A DNA stretch of 64,000 nucleotides from Deuterostichococcus epilithicus (taxonomy: Eukaryota > Chlorophyta > Trebouxiophyceae > Prasiolales > Stichococcaceae), in the NCBI GenBank assembly GCA_033439295.1, contig JAVTLE010000001.1:1860001-1924000 (forward strand), read 5' to 3'. The notes under the pieces are model-generated. The model worked only from the letters and a program-made list of their open reading frames with translations, was not told the DNA's origin and searched no databases. Both the position numbers and the translations under genes were made by a program. Positions 12,065-24,400 of the stretch are shown here, piece after piece; position 1 is the stretch's first letter; the number at the start of each line of letters is the position of its first letter.

Positions 12065-14559
12065 GGTGTCGATTGGGCTGAGCGACAGGGACCGTCGGCA
12101 GGTCAATGGCCGACTGCAGCCGCTGCTGGTGTCGGACGGTCCCGGCGTGATGCCGTGCTGCTACGCGCTCGGTACCCGCAAACCCGACAGCTGGGTGTCC
12201 GACCCCGGCAAGTCTGTCGTGCTCCAGGTGCGACATCGCAGATTGACCACAGGCACCCGCCATCGCCTTGGTCTGGCGCCGCCGCTCAGGCAGGGCACTG
12301 CTGTGGCCATGTCGCATCGCAGAGGAGGGGAATGCACTGACCATGATGAGTCCAGATCCAGGCTGGAAAGGCACAGCGTACTCATCTGTTGCACTGGACA
12401 ACTGTGTGGAATTAGCCTGCTGACAGCTCAGCGTAAGATGCAGCACCCATTCGGGAGCCATTGTCCAGTCGTGCCTCGCCTCTCATGCAGCCCAGCATGG
12501 CAACTAGCAGCAAAGACGCACACACACAGCGACAGCATCCTGGCTTCGCCCTCCGCCCGTTGGACATTTAGTGAGCCCAGCGCCGCTGCCGCTCGTCTCG
12601 CCCAAACGCTGGCGGACGGGCATCCTGCCTGGCTGGCTGTAGGTCAGGGGCGATGGTAGGCTGGTGAGGTCTCGGGAGCACGCCAGCCGATTCTCGCTGG
12701 CTCGCTGCGGATCCCCACCGTCACACGCGTGCGCTGGGACAAGTCTCCAGCGGATGTGGACACCACCGCCGGTGTCGCGCGCATGGCGACACGCTCCGAC
12801 GGCGCGGGTGCGTTGTGTACGCCCTTTGGCACTCGCTTGGCCGCATCCCCGGCGACTGAGTGCAAGTCCTCTGGTGGTGTGTTTGCCAGCATCAAATTTT
12901 GGGGAACAGCTCTGATGCTGACGACAGGCAATAGTTCTTGAACGGCGTGTTTCAAGTCCTGAAGGGCACGGCTGACGAGTGCACAACAGTGACATGGAAC
13001 CCTCCTGCACCATCTCCCGTGGACGATGCAGTCCTCGCAGAAGGGTCCGACGTGCGGGCCGCCAAGCGGCGGACGCAGACAAATGCCGCGTGGCAGCGCC
13101 TTCGGCGGGTGCGACTTGGTACCAGAATGGACGGTGCCAGAGCGGGCGGCGCGCAGGGCTGCTGCGGCTGCTGCGGCGGCGCGGGCACAGCAGGCGCGGT
13201 GCACGGCGCGGAGCCTGGAGCTGCAGGTGGGCTCCGCTGTGTGGATGTGTCTCCCCCAAGGAGATGGCATCTTGTATGTTCTGGTCGTGGGCATGTAGCA
13301 GCCTAAGCGTATGCCAAGAGTGTGGCGCCATCTTGCCTTGAAAGCCAAGCAAGCCACAGGGGCCAGCTACCGCAATGTCGCGCCTCTGTGTCACCCATGT
13401 GATGCACCGTCCGCAGGTGCGGCAGGGCGGCGGGCGAGTTGCAGGTCCCACAGACCCGGCCGTGACACGTCTGGTGGTGCTGCGACCCGGCGCCGGCGTG
13501 GCTGCCGGGCCGGTGCAGCCGCGAGCGCTGCTCGCGGCGCTTGCGGCGCAGAGTGGAGCAGAGGCCGGGTCTGCGGACGCGGCGGCAAGCGCGGATGATG
13601 CCTGCGGCCTTGGGGCCGTCCAGAGGACGACGTCCGCGCCGCCGGGGACGTCGCCAGGGCGGCAAGGCGTCTCACCAGCGGCAGGCAACCTGCCGCGTTC
13701 ATTCAGCGAGGCGGCGGCAGGCACAGCGCCCCTCGAGCAGCTGCTGGCGCTGCGGGAGCATCAGAAGGAGGGTCGGCTGCGCCTGGTGGCCTCCACCTGG
13801 GTGACCGCGCGATCGTGGCTCGCGGCGCGGGAGGCAGACAGTGCACCCAGCGGGGACGATCCCCTGCTGAGCGCGGCGGCGGCTGCACCATTGCCACAGC
13901 GCCCTGGCGATGAGGTCGTGGCGGACGGCAGGTGCGCACCATTGCTTGTGGTGACTCAGGGCCCTGCTGGCGCCGCGTCTCTCATGTCTCTCATGACAGC
14001 CTGGCAGTGGACCTACGCATGCGAATCGGTCGTCCGCGGCGCGGCAGAGCTGTCGCCATGCGGCAGGATCCGGGTTCGAGCGGTCGGTCTCCAGGCTCCG
14101 GAACGTTCAGCACGACAGTGGCTGGCAGGACGATACAGGGATGATTGATGTGCTGTCCATGCAGGCTCAGGAGTGAAGATGTGCTGTCAGATGCAGGCTC
14201 AGCATGTGGCCTCAACGGGCCGACTTGGGCGGGGCGCCCGGCGGCGAAGCCACTATTGTGGAGCCTGCAGCTCAGGTGCAACCAGGCTCCCCGCCGCCCC
14301 TTTCACCGGCGGCCGCTGCCGCGGCCCTGCCGGCTGCCGCAGCAGGGCACCCACTTATGTTGCGCCATCAGCAGCACACGCCATCGGGGCAACGCTGTGC
14401 GGCACCGAGACAGCCAGGGAGGCATGCGCCTCGATGCAGCAGCCGCCGCTGACGGAGCTCCACACCCACTTCCCGTGCAAGCCCAAGCAGAGCCTCATGC
14501 AGCTCATGGATCTGTGGGCGCCACCGCGGCATGAGCGGATCAGGCGTCGCTCAGGTTGA
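12065..14559 (+). pseudogene. DNA ligase IV-like 3' half (diverged paralogue, broken)
   Basis: The first exon (12065-12228) reads IGLSDRDRRQVNGRLQPLL and then PDSWVSDPGKSVVLQ. It is colinear with, and has the same acceptor and donor positions as, the intact LIG4 exon at 20687-20860 (GITDRERVDISDKLSGLL ... PDLWVGDLGRSVVLQ). The next exon (about 12648-12850) reads GDGRLVRSREHASRFSL, then RIPTVTRVRWDK in a different frame, because TCGCTGGC is tandemly duplicated at about 12694-12708. In the intact gene the two parts are continuous (RLIRSRAYAAEYSLRFP). Further down, an open stretch (13375-14148) contains VTRLVVLRPGAGV and EGRLRLVASTWVTARSWLAA, which resemble the second BRCT domain of ligase IV. 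Possible terminal exon: LMQLMDLWAPPRHERIR, stop at about 14557-14559. No exons for the adenylation domain are found upstream. Identity to the intact copy is only moderate, so the duplication is old. A functional transcript cannot be excluded if splicing avoids the shifted exon. Confidence 0.6.
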
Positions 14560-15460
14560 CGGAAGAGCCTTTAATCAGCATTCCGGAAGAAAGTCTGTGC
14601 AGAGATTGGAAGGTTCAGCGCCGAACAACTGGATTTTTGTCTCGTCACTAGGGTGGGAATCATTGTGCTGGTTTGTACCTATCTTGGTTTGTTGCAACGC
14701 ATCAAGCCTGTGCATGCCCTGATCCACAAGCGCATTGCAGGCACAGTACATTCGCGCCAATGTCGAGCTGCTCCACAAGCGCATTGCGCAGGCATTCTAC
14801 ATTCGCGCCAGTGTCGAGCAGGCGGGTAGTAGGTGTGTTGCCACATCTGATCGTACTGAGCGCAAGCGGTCAGCAGCCAAAACTGCAACAGCCAAGTGGG
14901 AGGCACGCATGAACCCAAACTTTGTCACGCACACGCAGCACGGCCAAAAGTCTCCTCTAGATAGACCGCAGCCTCCATGCTGACGTTGTGTGCTATTGCA
15001 TATAGCGCGGCTGCCATGGCCTGTGAGCGCCGCCGCAACCGCCTTCAGGACCAAGTCCAGAGACATGATTCCAGCAACGATGAACAGCATATCAAGTCTA
15101 GAGAGATGGTTCATTGTTGGTCCTTGGTGCAGCATTGCCGGTGCCTAGGCAGTTTCGCGAGCCACATCATGCCCAGCACGCGCAGCACGTCCGCATGCAA
15201 TGCATGACGTGCATGGTTTGTGGCAGCTTTGACATTCCTCACAGAACTGTTCCAGCTATCCGCTGTTCCGTTATCATCTGGTTGATATATTGACGCACGT
15301 AGTGACGAGGGGCTGCCCTACTCATTGTTCGGTGCTTGCTCGCCGATAATCACACGGATGGACTGGCCTGCCGAATCTCGAAGGGGATCAGATATGAAAC
15401 TGTTCATCCTGTGACCCTCGCAGACTCCGCCGTAAGGTGCTGCGGCCAAAGCAACACTCG
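14560..15460. other. Intergenic region upstream of LIG4
   Basis: About 900 bp with no supported exon. It holds the tandem repeat at 14723-14819 and the presumed promoter of LIG4. No clear TATA box or other named element could be defended. Confidence 0.5.
14723..14819. repeat. Two-unit tandem repeat (~49 bp period)
   Basis: Unit 1 (14723-14768) and unit 2 (14772-14819) share TCCACAAGCGCATTGC and ACATTCGCGCCA with TGTCGAGC at the end. They differ by a few substitutions and a 2-bp indel. It is a local tandem duplication in non-coding DNA. Confidence 0.85.
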
Positions 15461-18400
15461 ATGGTGGCGCACGTGCGTGTGGAGCCCCCAACGCTGTCCT
15501 TCAGCACCTTGTGCGACCTGTTCGACGACCTGCATGACGAAAAGGCCAAGGCCAAGGTCAAGGTCAAGGTCACGCGGTTCATCCGCGACAATATTCGTGA
15601 TGGCGCCCATGATGCGCATCAGGTCATCCGCCTGCTGCTGCCGAAGGTAACATTCAATTCGGACCTGCCTGAAAGTTCGTGCACGTCCAACTTGTAGCCG
15701 AGGTGCAGTTCGTAGCAGCCAACACATTGGACCCAGATTGCAAAAATCGCATTCGCGTTCCTGTGTCTGCCGCAGCGCGACCCCCGCATGTACATGCTGG
15801 CTGAGAAGCGGCTGCTTGAGGCGCTGCTCCACGCCTGCGCACTACGTGCCGACAGGAAGGCTGGGACGTCACTCGTGCGCCAGGCGCTCAATTGGCAAAA
15901 GGTGCGGGGCTCCGCCGTCACATGACTGCGCATTGTTTGCACAGCATGGTCACCACCGCAGTGTTGTTGCGCTTGTCTGACTACAGCCTGAGATGTTGCC
16001 CCTGTCAGAAGACTTCAGCTGTGATGCAGCTTTTGCCCTTTCAGTATCCTCAGGACTGACGCATGCTGTGCTGCAATAGCCAAGCTCCCCAGCTCCGGGG
16101 CACTTTGCACGCGCAATGGAGGAGGTGGGACGTCTCGACTGCACCCAGATGAACATCTGTCACTCTTTCTGTGCCTATCATCGGAATGTGGCCGCCTGAA
16201 GGCCTGTTGGATCTTGTGCTTGCAGAGATTTGCCCACGACTCTGACCTGCACGCCTTCTGTGTTTGGGCAGCTCCTCTTCAAGCGGTTCTGCGGCCTGGC
16301 GGGCTGCCCGGCGGCAGAGGAGCGCTGCCTCAAGGTGGCAGACGTGAATGCCGCTCTGGACCGGCTGTCTGCGGCGGTTGCGGTCGCCGACAAGGCTGCG
16401 ATACTCACAGGCCTGCTGCTGAGGTGAGTCGAGGGATGCAAGGAACCAACAGCTGGCATAGGCGATCAGTGACCCACCTGCTGCAGACGTGCGAACACAG
16501 GCAGATGTTTCTGCCAACAGTCCTTGTCGCATGCTCAACAGTCAAATGCAAATTCGTGAATGCCCCGAGACTTTGTCGAGCTCACAAGCCGCTCCATCGC
16601 CATGCGAGCCGCATTCACTGCACTGCGCATGCCCCTGCGCAGGACTTCCCCACGCATGATGTTCTGGATTACGCGCATCATCCTGAAGGACCTGAAGCTG
16701 GGCTTCAGCGAGGCCACTGTCTTTCCGGCCTATCACGAGGTCACCACCTGTTGATACCCGCTTCACCGAGTCCAGGGTGGACTTAGGCTGTGCCTGGCGA
16801 TGAGCTCCTGCCTTCCGTACAATCATCCTGCCTTCGGAAATGGATGCCCGGGCGAATGGCTCCTGAAGATGATGGGCTCTGCTCGTGCAGGACGCCGCCC
16901 ACCTCTACGCCATGCGGGTGCGCCAGCATCGCCAGCGTCTGCACTAGCGTCTGCACTTTTGATACCGGCTCGTGTCGCGAAACGTGGCGGCTACAGCACG
17001 CCAGAAACTGATCCGTGTGCAAGTGAACGTGGGCACTGTCGAGCCATGGCCATATGTGTCTTGACCAGAGGTGCACAATGCAGATGGACCTGCGCGAGGT
17101 GTGCCAGCGGCTCAACTCCCGCGCCGAGCGCCTGCCCCGCCAGGTGAGGAGGAGGCTGCCTGGCCAGAAACGCAAAATCTAATATCTGAATGTGGCAAGA
17201 CCTGACGAGCAGTCTCCTGTCAGCCTCTCGCTGAAGGAGTGGAGAGCGCTATGGCACCATGGCGCTCTGTGGCACCCGTGCTCAGAAGGCTTGGCAGGCC
17301 TTGCCTGCACAATGCAGCTCGAATAATGCACCGTCCTCACGCTGTCCACTGCGGCGTCTTGCTGGCAGCGTTCTGTCTGCCTTGCGCCCCCCATGAGGCT
17401 GCGGGGCCTGATGCGCAGGACCTGTCAGTGGGGTCGCCGGCGCGGCCGCAACTCGCACTCGCGGCGCGCTCGGCAGAGGTGCGCCGCTGGTCGGGAGTCT
17501 GCATGCTGACAGGCACTTTTCGAGCTCAGGGGTGCACGCCTCTGTCCTTCGAGCTGTCGTTAACTGGCGCATGCCTGTGCCAAGGCCTGCCACAAGCAGG
17601 TTGCTGCTAGAGGGCCCGCAGGCCCCATTGACGGCACCATTGGGTGCAGGTCCTATTGGCTTCCGAGGCCCCATCTGGAGGCCGTTTGAAGGCGCAATTT
17701 GAGATGTAATGGTGTTCGCCCTTTCTACAATGCAGGAGGCCGTGAAGCAGCTATCATGCCGAAGCTTCGTCTGCGAGCTCAAGCTCGATGGTGCGCCAAC
17801 CAATTTCGTTTCTGGAGTATCATCGTTATGGCGGATGCCGCCTGGTGGGCAGGGCCACTGTCACTTCACTTAAAACCATAGCCGCCGCTCTGCAGCGGTC
17901 CGGGTTCATTGCATACAAGCATACATCCGGGTACAAGCATACATCAAAGAGCTGCTCACATTCGCTTACTGCGAAACTCCAGGCGAGCGCATGCAGCTGC
18001 ACGCGCAACAGAGCGGTCCCGCTAATGGCAGTGTCCAGCTCTTCAGCCGCAAGGGCATAGAGCATGGCGACTACTCGTCCTATGACATCATTGAGCCCGC
18101 TGTCAGGGCGCAACTGGCACACGACACTGTGCTGGACGGTGAGGCCGCTTTGCGGACGGGATGTGCTCGGTGGCAAGCATGATGCATCAGTGACGTCAGC
18201 GCAAATTGCATTGTGACGAAAGCAATGAGTCGATGGCGCTGCGGCTGATACCTCGTCCCATTTGCTGACAGGCGAATTCCTGGTGTTCAACAGGAAGAGG
18301 TGAGACTTTCTGGCATGCCATGTGGGGAGTCGTCCTCGTTGTTGTCTTTGACCTTTCTGCAATTGATGTGCCGTCCTACTTGGTGCAGCAACTCTCATGC

Positions 18401-21400
18401 TATGATTAGTTCTTCTAACTGCTCGTGCCTGATTGGCACAGGCACGCCTTCGAGTGCTTCAGCGGCATTCACCAGACGGTGACAGGTGTGTGGCCCTGGC
18501 TGCTGCTGCTACTTGACATCGGGACTTCTCCATTACCAGAACCTGCTGTCCTGCTCATCAAGGGCATCAGACGGCGTTGATCCGGTCTCTCACACATACT
18601 TTTGTGTCTGCAGCCGCGCGCGATGGCAGGGAGCCTGACGATTACGTCTCAATGGCCAGGAATGGTACGCTTGAACGTGCCTGCACTTCATGAGCGCTTT
18701 GACCAGCTGGAGTGGAGGCAATGGCCTCGACGCACATTCTGCATGTTGCCTCGAAACAACAATTGACAATGCTGCGGCTGCCTACAGGTGACCTGCTGGA
18801 CCCCGCCCCGGGCTACAGCCACCCCCAGGTGAGTGCCGCTCCCCAGCCACAGCATGCATCGCGCCATGCAAGCGCTGCAGCCCGACTCACGACTGCCGAC
18901 TGCCCTGGCAGCCTCTGTCCGAACCCGAAAGACACTTGGGAAGCCTGTGTGCAAGACTCTGGTCCCTAAGCTTGTCCACCGCGTGCGGCAGGTCAAGGAC
19001 CTAGAGATCGTGTACGTTGCTTTCGATATCCTCTACTTCCAGGTGCTCACACGGTGGCACCAGCCAGCGTGCCAACCCTGAGGACAACCTCTCCCCCAAA
19101 TTGCCTCGATTCGTGTGCCCTTTCGGCTGCCTTGCTGCATCATTGCTGGTGAACCTGCCCTTTGCCTTGCAGGACCGGAGCGTCACGCACTGCACGCTCC
19201 TGGAGCGGCACCGCCTGCTGCGCGCCGCCATCCGCGATGCGCCGACCGCCGGCATACCTGTGGGTGAGCTCTCCTTGCACACATCTTGCAGCTGTTCCGA
19301 GTTACAGATGTATCGCGTTTGGGCTGAACAAGGTCGATGTGCCGGCCCTGACTGGAGTGTTGCAGCAACTACCCGTGTCGTGCGCAGAGGATCGACCCCT
19401 TGCTGTTGAGACGGATGACAGCTGACACGACAGAGATGAGCTGACGGCGCCTGACGCAGTGCACGGCGCTTTGTGTTGCTCCTGCCGTCTAGAAGCGGAA
19501 GTCTGACTTGTCGACGCAGGGCGGGGCAGGGTGACGGCACGCATTGTGCCGCTGCTACCACGCGAGCCCTTCATGGGCGGCCCGCCGGCGTCGCGCTTGT
19601 GCGCTACCGCGGACGACATCCAGCGCCACCTGGAGGCCGCCATCGCCATGCGGGTGTGTTCTGGCGAGTTGGTTGCAAGGCGGAATGCCTATGCACCGGG
19701 CAATGGCATATGCCTGTCGAGCATGTCTGTCGAGGTGCTCCTGTCCCTTGTGCGGCTGTCCTGGCGGATCGGGCTCATCCCTAGCCCGTCCACAGGGACC
19801 TACATGCGCTGCAGTGGTAACAAGGCGACTCTGCCATTCATTCAACGAATCTGCTTCTCATCTAATCAAAGCTGTGTGCTGTTGCTGCAGGAGGAGGGAC
19901 TCGTGCTCAAGCGGCCCGATGGCCGCTGGCAGGCCAATGACAGAAGCGGCGCCTGGGTGAAGCTCAAGCCGGACTGGGTGCGTCACAGTCGACTGCCCCT
20001 CTGGATAACGGGGAGATTGCTGCATGCTGCAAATGGGTTGCTGTTGTGGGCGTGGGCACTCCCCTCTGGCATCGGGGAGCAGTCTCGAGCCTCCCCTGCA
20101 CTGATGGTACGTGTCTGTAGTTGCCCTGCAACCGCGTGCCCTTGATGACTGGAAAGGTACACGACATCGACGCGGTGGTGGTCGGGGCATACTACGGAGG
20201 CTCAAGCCGGGGGAATAAGGGTCGTCAGTGCGCACCCCACTCTCCGTTCCTGTCTGGCTGCTGCTTGCACGCTGAATGATTCACACGCTTTACCGCTCGT
20301 CACTTCAGCAGCTGCATACCTGAACAGGATGTAAAGTCTACAGGGCCATCTCCATTATCGGCTCTACTTGGGCATGCAGGTTCCTGATGGGGCTAATCAA
20401 AACGCCAGCCAGCGGCGCCGGGCACCCAGAATTTGCCAGCTTCTGCAGGTGCCCTCGCTTCAGCCTGTCCTCAGTGTTGCTAGTCTTTGGGATGCTGACA
20501 GCCCTCCTTAGCTATATTACTGCACGGCGCTGCTAAAACACTCGGCAGACTTAAAGTCGCTAAGCAATCTCTGGAGCTTGTCCCGTCGAAGTTGGGTCAT
20601 CAATTTGGGAGTCACAGTGATGACCTGCCCTGTTTGGTGCCATAGCCGCAGCAAATCCACCAAGCTCGTATTCATCTGCTGCAGGGTGGGCACCGGCATC
20701 ACGGACCGCGAGCGCGTCGACATCAGCGACAAGCTGAGCGGCCTGCTGGTGGAGCGCAAGGCGGGCTGCAGACGGCCGCCGCCCGGCTGCGCCTGCGACT
20801 TTGCCGGCGAGCTGCCGGACCTGTGGGTCGGCGACCTGGGGCGCTCTGTCGTGCTGCAGGTGGCTATGTTAAGCAACCAGCACAAGTTTGACTGTCGTGG
20901 CTATGTTCTGCACAACAGCCGGTGCCTGTCCTGCGGGCCTCAGGCCATTGCCATGCCTGAATTGTTCACGGTTGCTGAGTCCCCCCCTGGAGGGTTGAAA
21001 ATAAAATGAAAAAGGAGCCACGTCCATCTGCCAGCGCAGATGTTTCCACGGGTGTGTGCGGCAGCGCAGCTTCCTGTGTGTAGGCCAGATCCTGACCATC
21101 ACAACATCAGGTGTTCAATTTGTGAGGGACACGCTCGCCTGCCTGCCCGCAGCTCAAGGGCGACAGCCGGCTCATCAGGTCCCGGGCGTACGCCGCAGAG
21201 TACTCGCTTCGCTTCCCCATCATCGAGCGCGTGCGCTTCGACAAGCTCGCGGTTGCAGCGGACACTATCGCCAGCCTGGCGCGACTCGTGCTCGGCTCGG
21301 ACACTGCAGGCATGTCACACCGAGCTTGACCTGCTGCCGTCTGATGGTCGATATTCTGTGTCACTGTGCAGCTCGGGGTCGAATTGGCGCTCCCATGAAC

Positions 21401-24400
21401 ACTGCATTGCGCAACAGCACCACTCATCACTGTGAAGCTCTCCACGCCGCCTCGCTGCCAGGCCCACCGAAGCCTGCGGCGGAGAAACGTTGGGCGCGAT
21501 TTTGCAATGCAGCCGCGCCCGTCGGCTTGGAGGACGAGGGCAACTGCCGCCGCAAGCGCCGCCGCGCCGAGCAGGCCGCCGCCCGCAAGCGCCGGCGCAG
21601 GGGCCGCCATCGCCGGACGGCGGGCCCGGCCATGGGCGCCGCGGCGTCATCGAGCACCTGCTGCCCGCCGACCTGCAGCACGTGCAGGTGGCTCCTGTTC
21701 TGCGCCTGCCTCTGGCGCCTGTCTATGGCCAGGGAATACTAAGTCCAAGTCGGACTTAGTAACCTCTGCTATGGCCTACTGCCCAAAGGCGCGTGGGTGC
21801 GCCTCCGCCTGCAGCTGAACTACTGGGGATCCTCAGCCTGGGCAGCAGAACTGCGAATTGACACTGCAGAGCGTCATGTCTCTTTGAACGGCAGCTGCAT
21901 GTGCTCGTTCCTTGGTGCAGTTGTCCACGCCGCACCCTGCTTCCCTGCGGCTGACATCCTCGGCCGCTGACATCCTGGGTGCTGTCTCTGTACATACTGC
22001 CAACGTGGACTGAAAAGGGACCTTCCATTGAAGTCAGAGGAAACTTGCTGGAGGGCTGTTGGAGGGAATGTCGCCGTGATGCCTGCCCTGAGGCGCTCCT
22101 CCACCCGCCAACTTTGCTGCCTTGCAAGGTGGAAGGCGATGCGCTGGCGGGCCTGTCGCTGCTGGTGGACCTGCCTTCGGGGCCGGGACGGGCAGAGGCA
22201 GAGGCACTCGTCAAACGGCTGGGCGGCAGGGTGGCGCCCTCATCCCCTGAAATTCCCTGATCATAAACCCGATCATTTACATTATCAGTTGTACTCGATC
22301 CTTCTCGTATCAATGAGGGTTCAACTCTGTTCGTTTGTCCAAATTCCCGTTACGCTGTTGAAGAGAAGCTGCTGACTGTTGAGGCCTGGGGGCTGGCAAC
22401 ATTATCAGGCCATTGCGCGGTCAAGTGTCAGCACCTGGCGATGCAGCGCCGGAACAGAACTGCCAGATATGAGCAAGAATCAGGTATCCTCCAACTCACC
22501 TGTTCCCACCGCAGGCGCTGTTCCAGTCTTGGGCGCCCTGCGTGACGCACGTAATCGCAGCGCGCGGCAGCCGGCAGGCCGCAGCGCATGCCGCCGCAGG
22601 GCGCGACGTGGTGGACCCGGCCTGGCTGCAGGAGTGCGCCGCCGCGGGCGCCGCTGTGCGGCTGCGGCCGCGCCAGCATTGCCACATGCGGGCCGATACC
22701 GCTGCCGCGGCCGTCGCCGATGCATTTGAAGCGCGGTGCGCACCTGCTCCGTCCAGCGGCAAGTGCTGCGCAGCGCTGATGGCAGTGGGTCCTTGCTCGC
22801 GTAGAGGGGCGGCCTCCGCCCGACAGCTGATTCTGGCCTAGTCAATTTGATCTGCCTGAGGGTAAATTCAGAAAGATCTCCATTTGGCCCCCGGACTCCA
22901 TCGGGTTTTGGGCTCCATCGGGTTTCCTGTCTGCCGCAGGTTGCACGAGGACATTTCGCCTGAGGACGTGGCGGCGCTGCTTTCCCGCTGCGGACCGCCG
23001 CGCCGCGCGCCCGCCGATGAGGTTGCGGCGGCCATGGCCTCGTTCGCCAGCAGCGGCTGTACCGACTCGAGGGCAGGCCTGCTGCCAGGGTGCCCGCTGC
23101 ACGGCGGGCCGGCTGCCGATGTGGGTGCCAATGTAGGCGGCAGCCTGCCCGGCGCCGTGGCAGCGGGCGTGCTGCGGCTGGAGCTCGGCGCGCAGGCGGC
23201 GGCAGCGTCTGCGGCTTCCTGGCGAATGCAGCTGGCTGCTTTTGAGCTGCAACGGCTGGCTGTACAGGTGGGCCAGGCTGCTCCACCCGCGAGCACAGCA
23301 GCAGGGAGGTCCGCGCCTCTGAGAAATCAGAGAAATGCAGCATGCTGGGCTGCGCAGCAGCCGTCACTCACAGCTGCCGTCTGGCATTGCACTAGTGACC
23401 ACTGCCATGCTGCCACGCTGCCACGAAGCCACTGCGAAGAATGCAAGCATCCTCGCTACCTGTGAATGCTGCACCGGATGCAAGCCAGCTTTCTCTGGGT
23501 CCAGCCAGCAACTGCACACGAGCGCGAATGCGGCGGCGCTGTACTGCTGCCTGCTATGCCTGCAGGATCGCTGCAGCAGCGGCTGCGTCGCAAAGGTCCT
23601 GCACCCTCCGGCGGCGCATCCGGCCTCCACCGCCGCGCCGCCGCACCCCTGCGCGGTGCCGGCTGCGGCCACCTGCGCAGCCCCGCAAGCACCCCACGGC
23701 GTTACTGTCCCGCAGGTGGCCGGCGCCACGCCTGCAGCGGATGGCATCACGGTCAGCACCACACCTGCAGCGGCCGGCATCACGGTCAGCGCCACGCCTG
23801 CAGCGGCCGGCATGACAGTCAGCGAGGCAATCATCTCGGCGGCCTTGAACCGCAACAGCGCTGGGGCGGCGGGCAGCTGCGGCGATGTGGTGCGTGCTGC
23901 GGCTGAGGGCTTCGCGCCAGCAACCGGTGCGGCAGGGCCGCGGGCTGAGCCGCGTGCCGCGCTTGGCGCTGGGGTGGTGGCGCGCCTGGGGTCACAGGCT
24001 GGAAGCCTGGCTGGCGCATCCCCCACGTATGTCCTAGCAAGAACTGCTGCTGCCTGCCCCTGCCCTGGGGGTGCTCCAGCAGCGTGCGAACGGCAGGGCA
24101 GCCAGAGGCACATGTGCATCAGGCTCGGCCCGGATCCGGAGGGCGAGTTCTGGCGCACTGCCTGCGCGTGTCTACAGCAGCACTGACACATCAGCCTGTT
24201 GGCCTGACAACGTTCCCTTTGAAGCTCTGCCACGACCTGTTGCGTGCAGGGTGCAACACGGGCCGGGCCTGGACTGTGGCATAGTGCCAGGGGACAGATC
24301 ACAAACGCCACAGCGGCCGCGGCCTCCTCCTCCGGAGCGCCCACCAGCGCTCCCTAGCCGCAGCCGTCTGCTGCCACATTTGCAGGCAGCGCCTGAGGCT

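Noticed and set aside
12504-13724. A 406-codon open frame on the minus strand
   Set aside because: No recognisable motif. It is antisense to the LIG4-like exons and reflects GC-rich bias against stop codons.
14723-14819. Possible regulatory element or small RNA
   Set aside because: It is only a two-unit tandem duplication with no hairpin or promoter motif that I could support.
23364-24344. A 326-codon open frame on the minus strand
   Set aside because: It mirrors the Ala-rich LIG4 tail and minisatellite. Repeats such as LTVMPAAAGVA are the antisense of the coding repeat.
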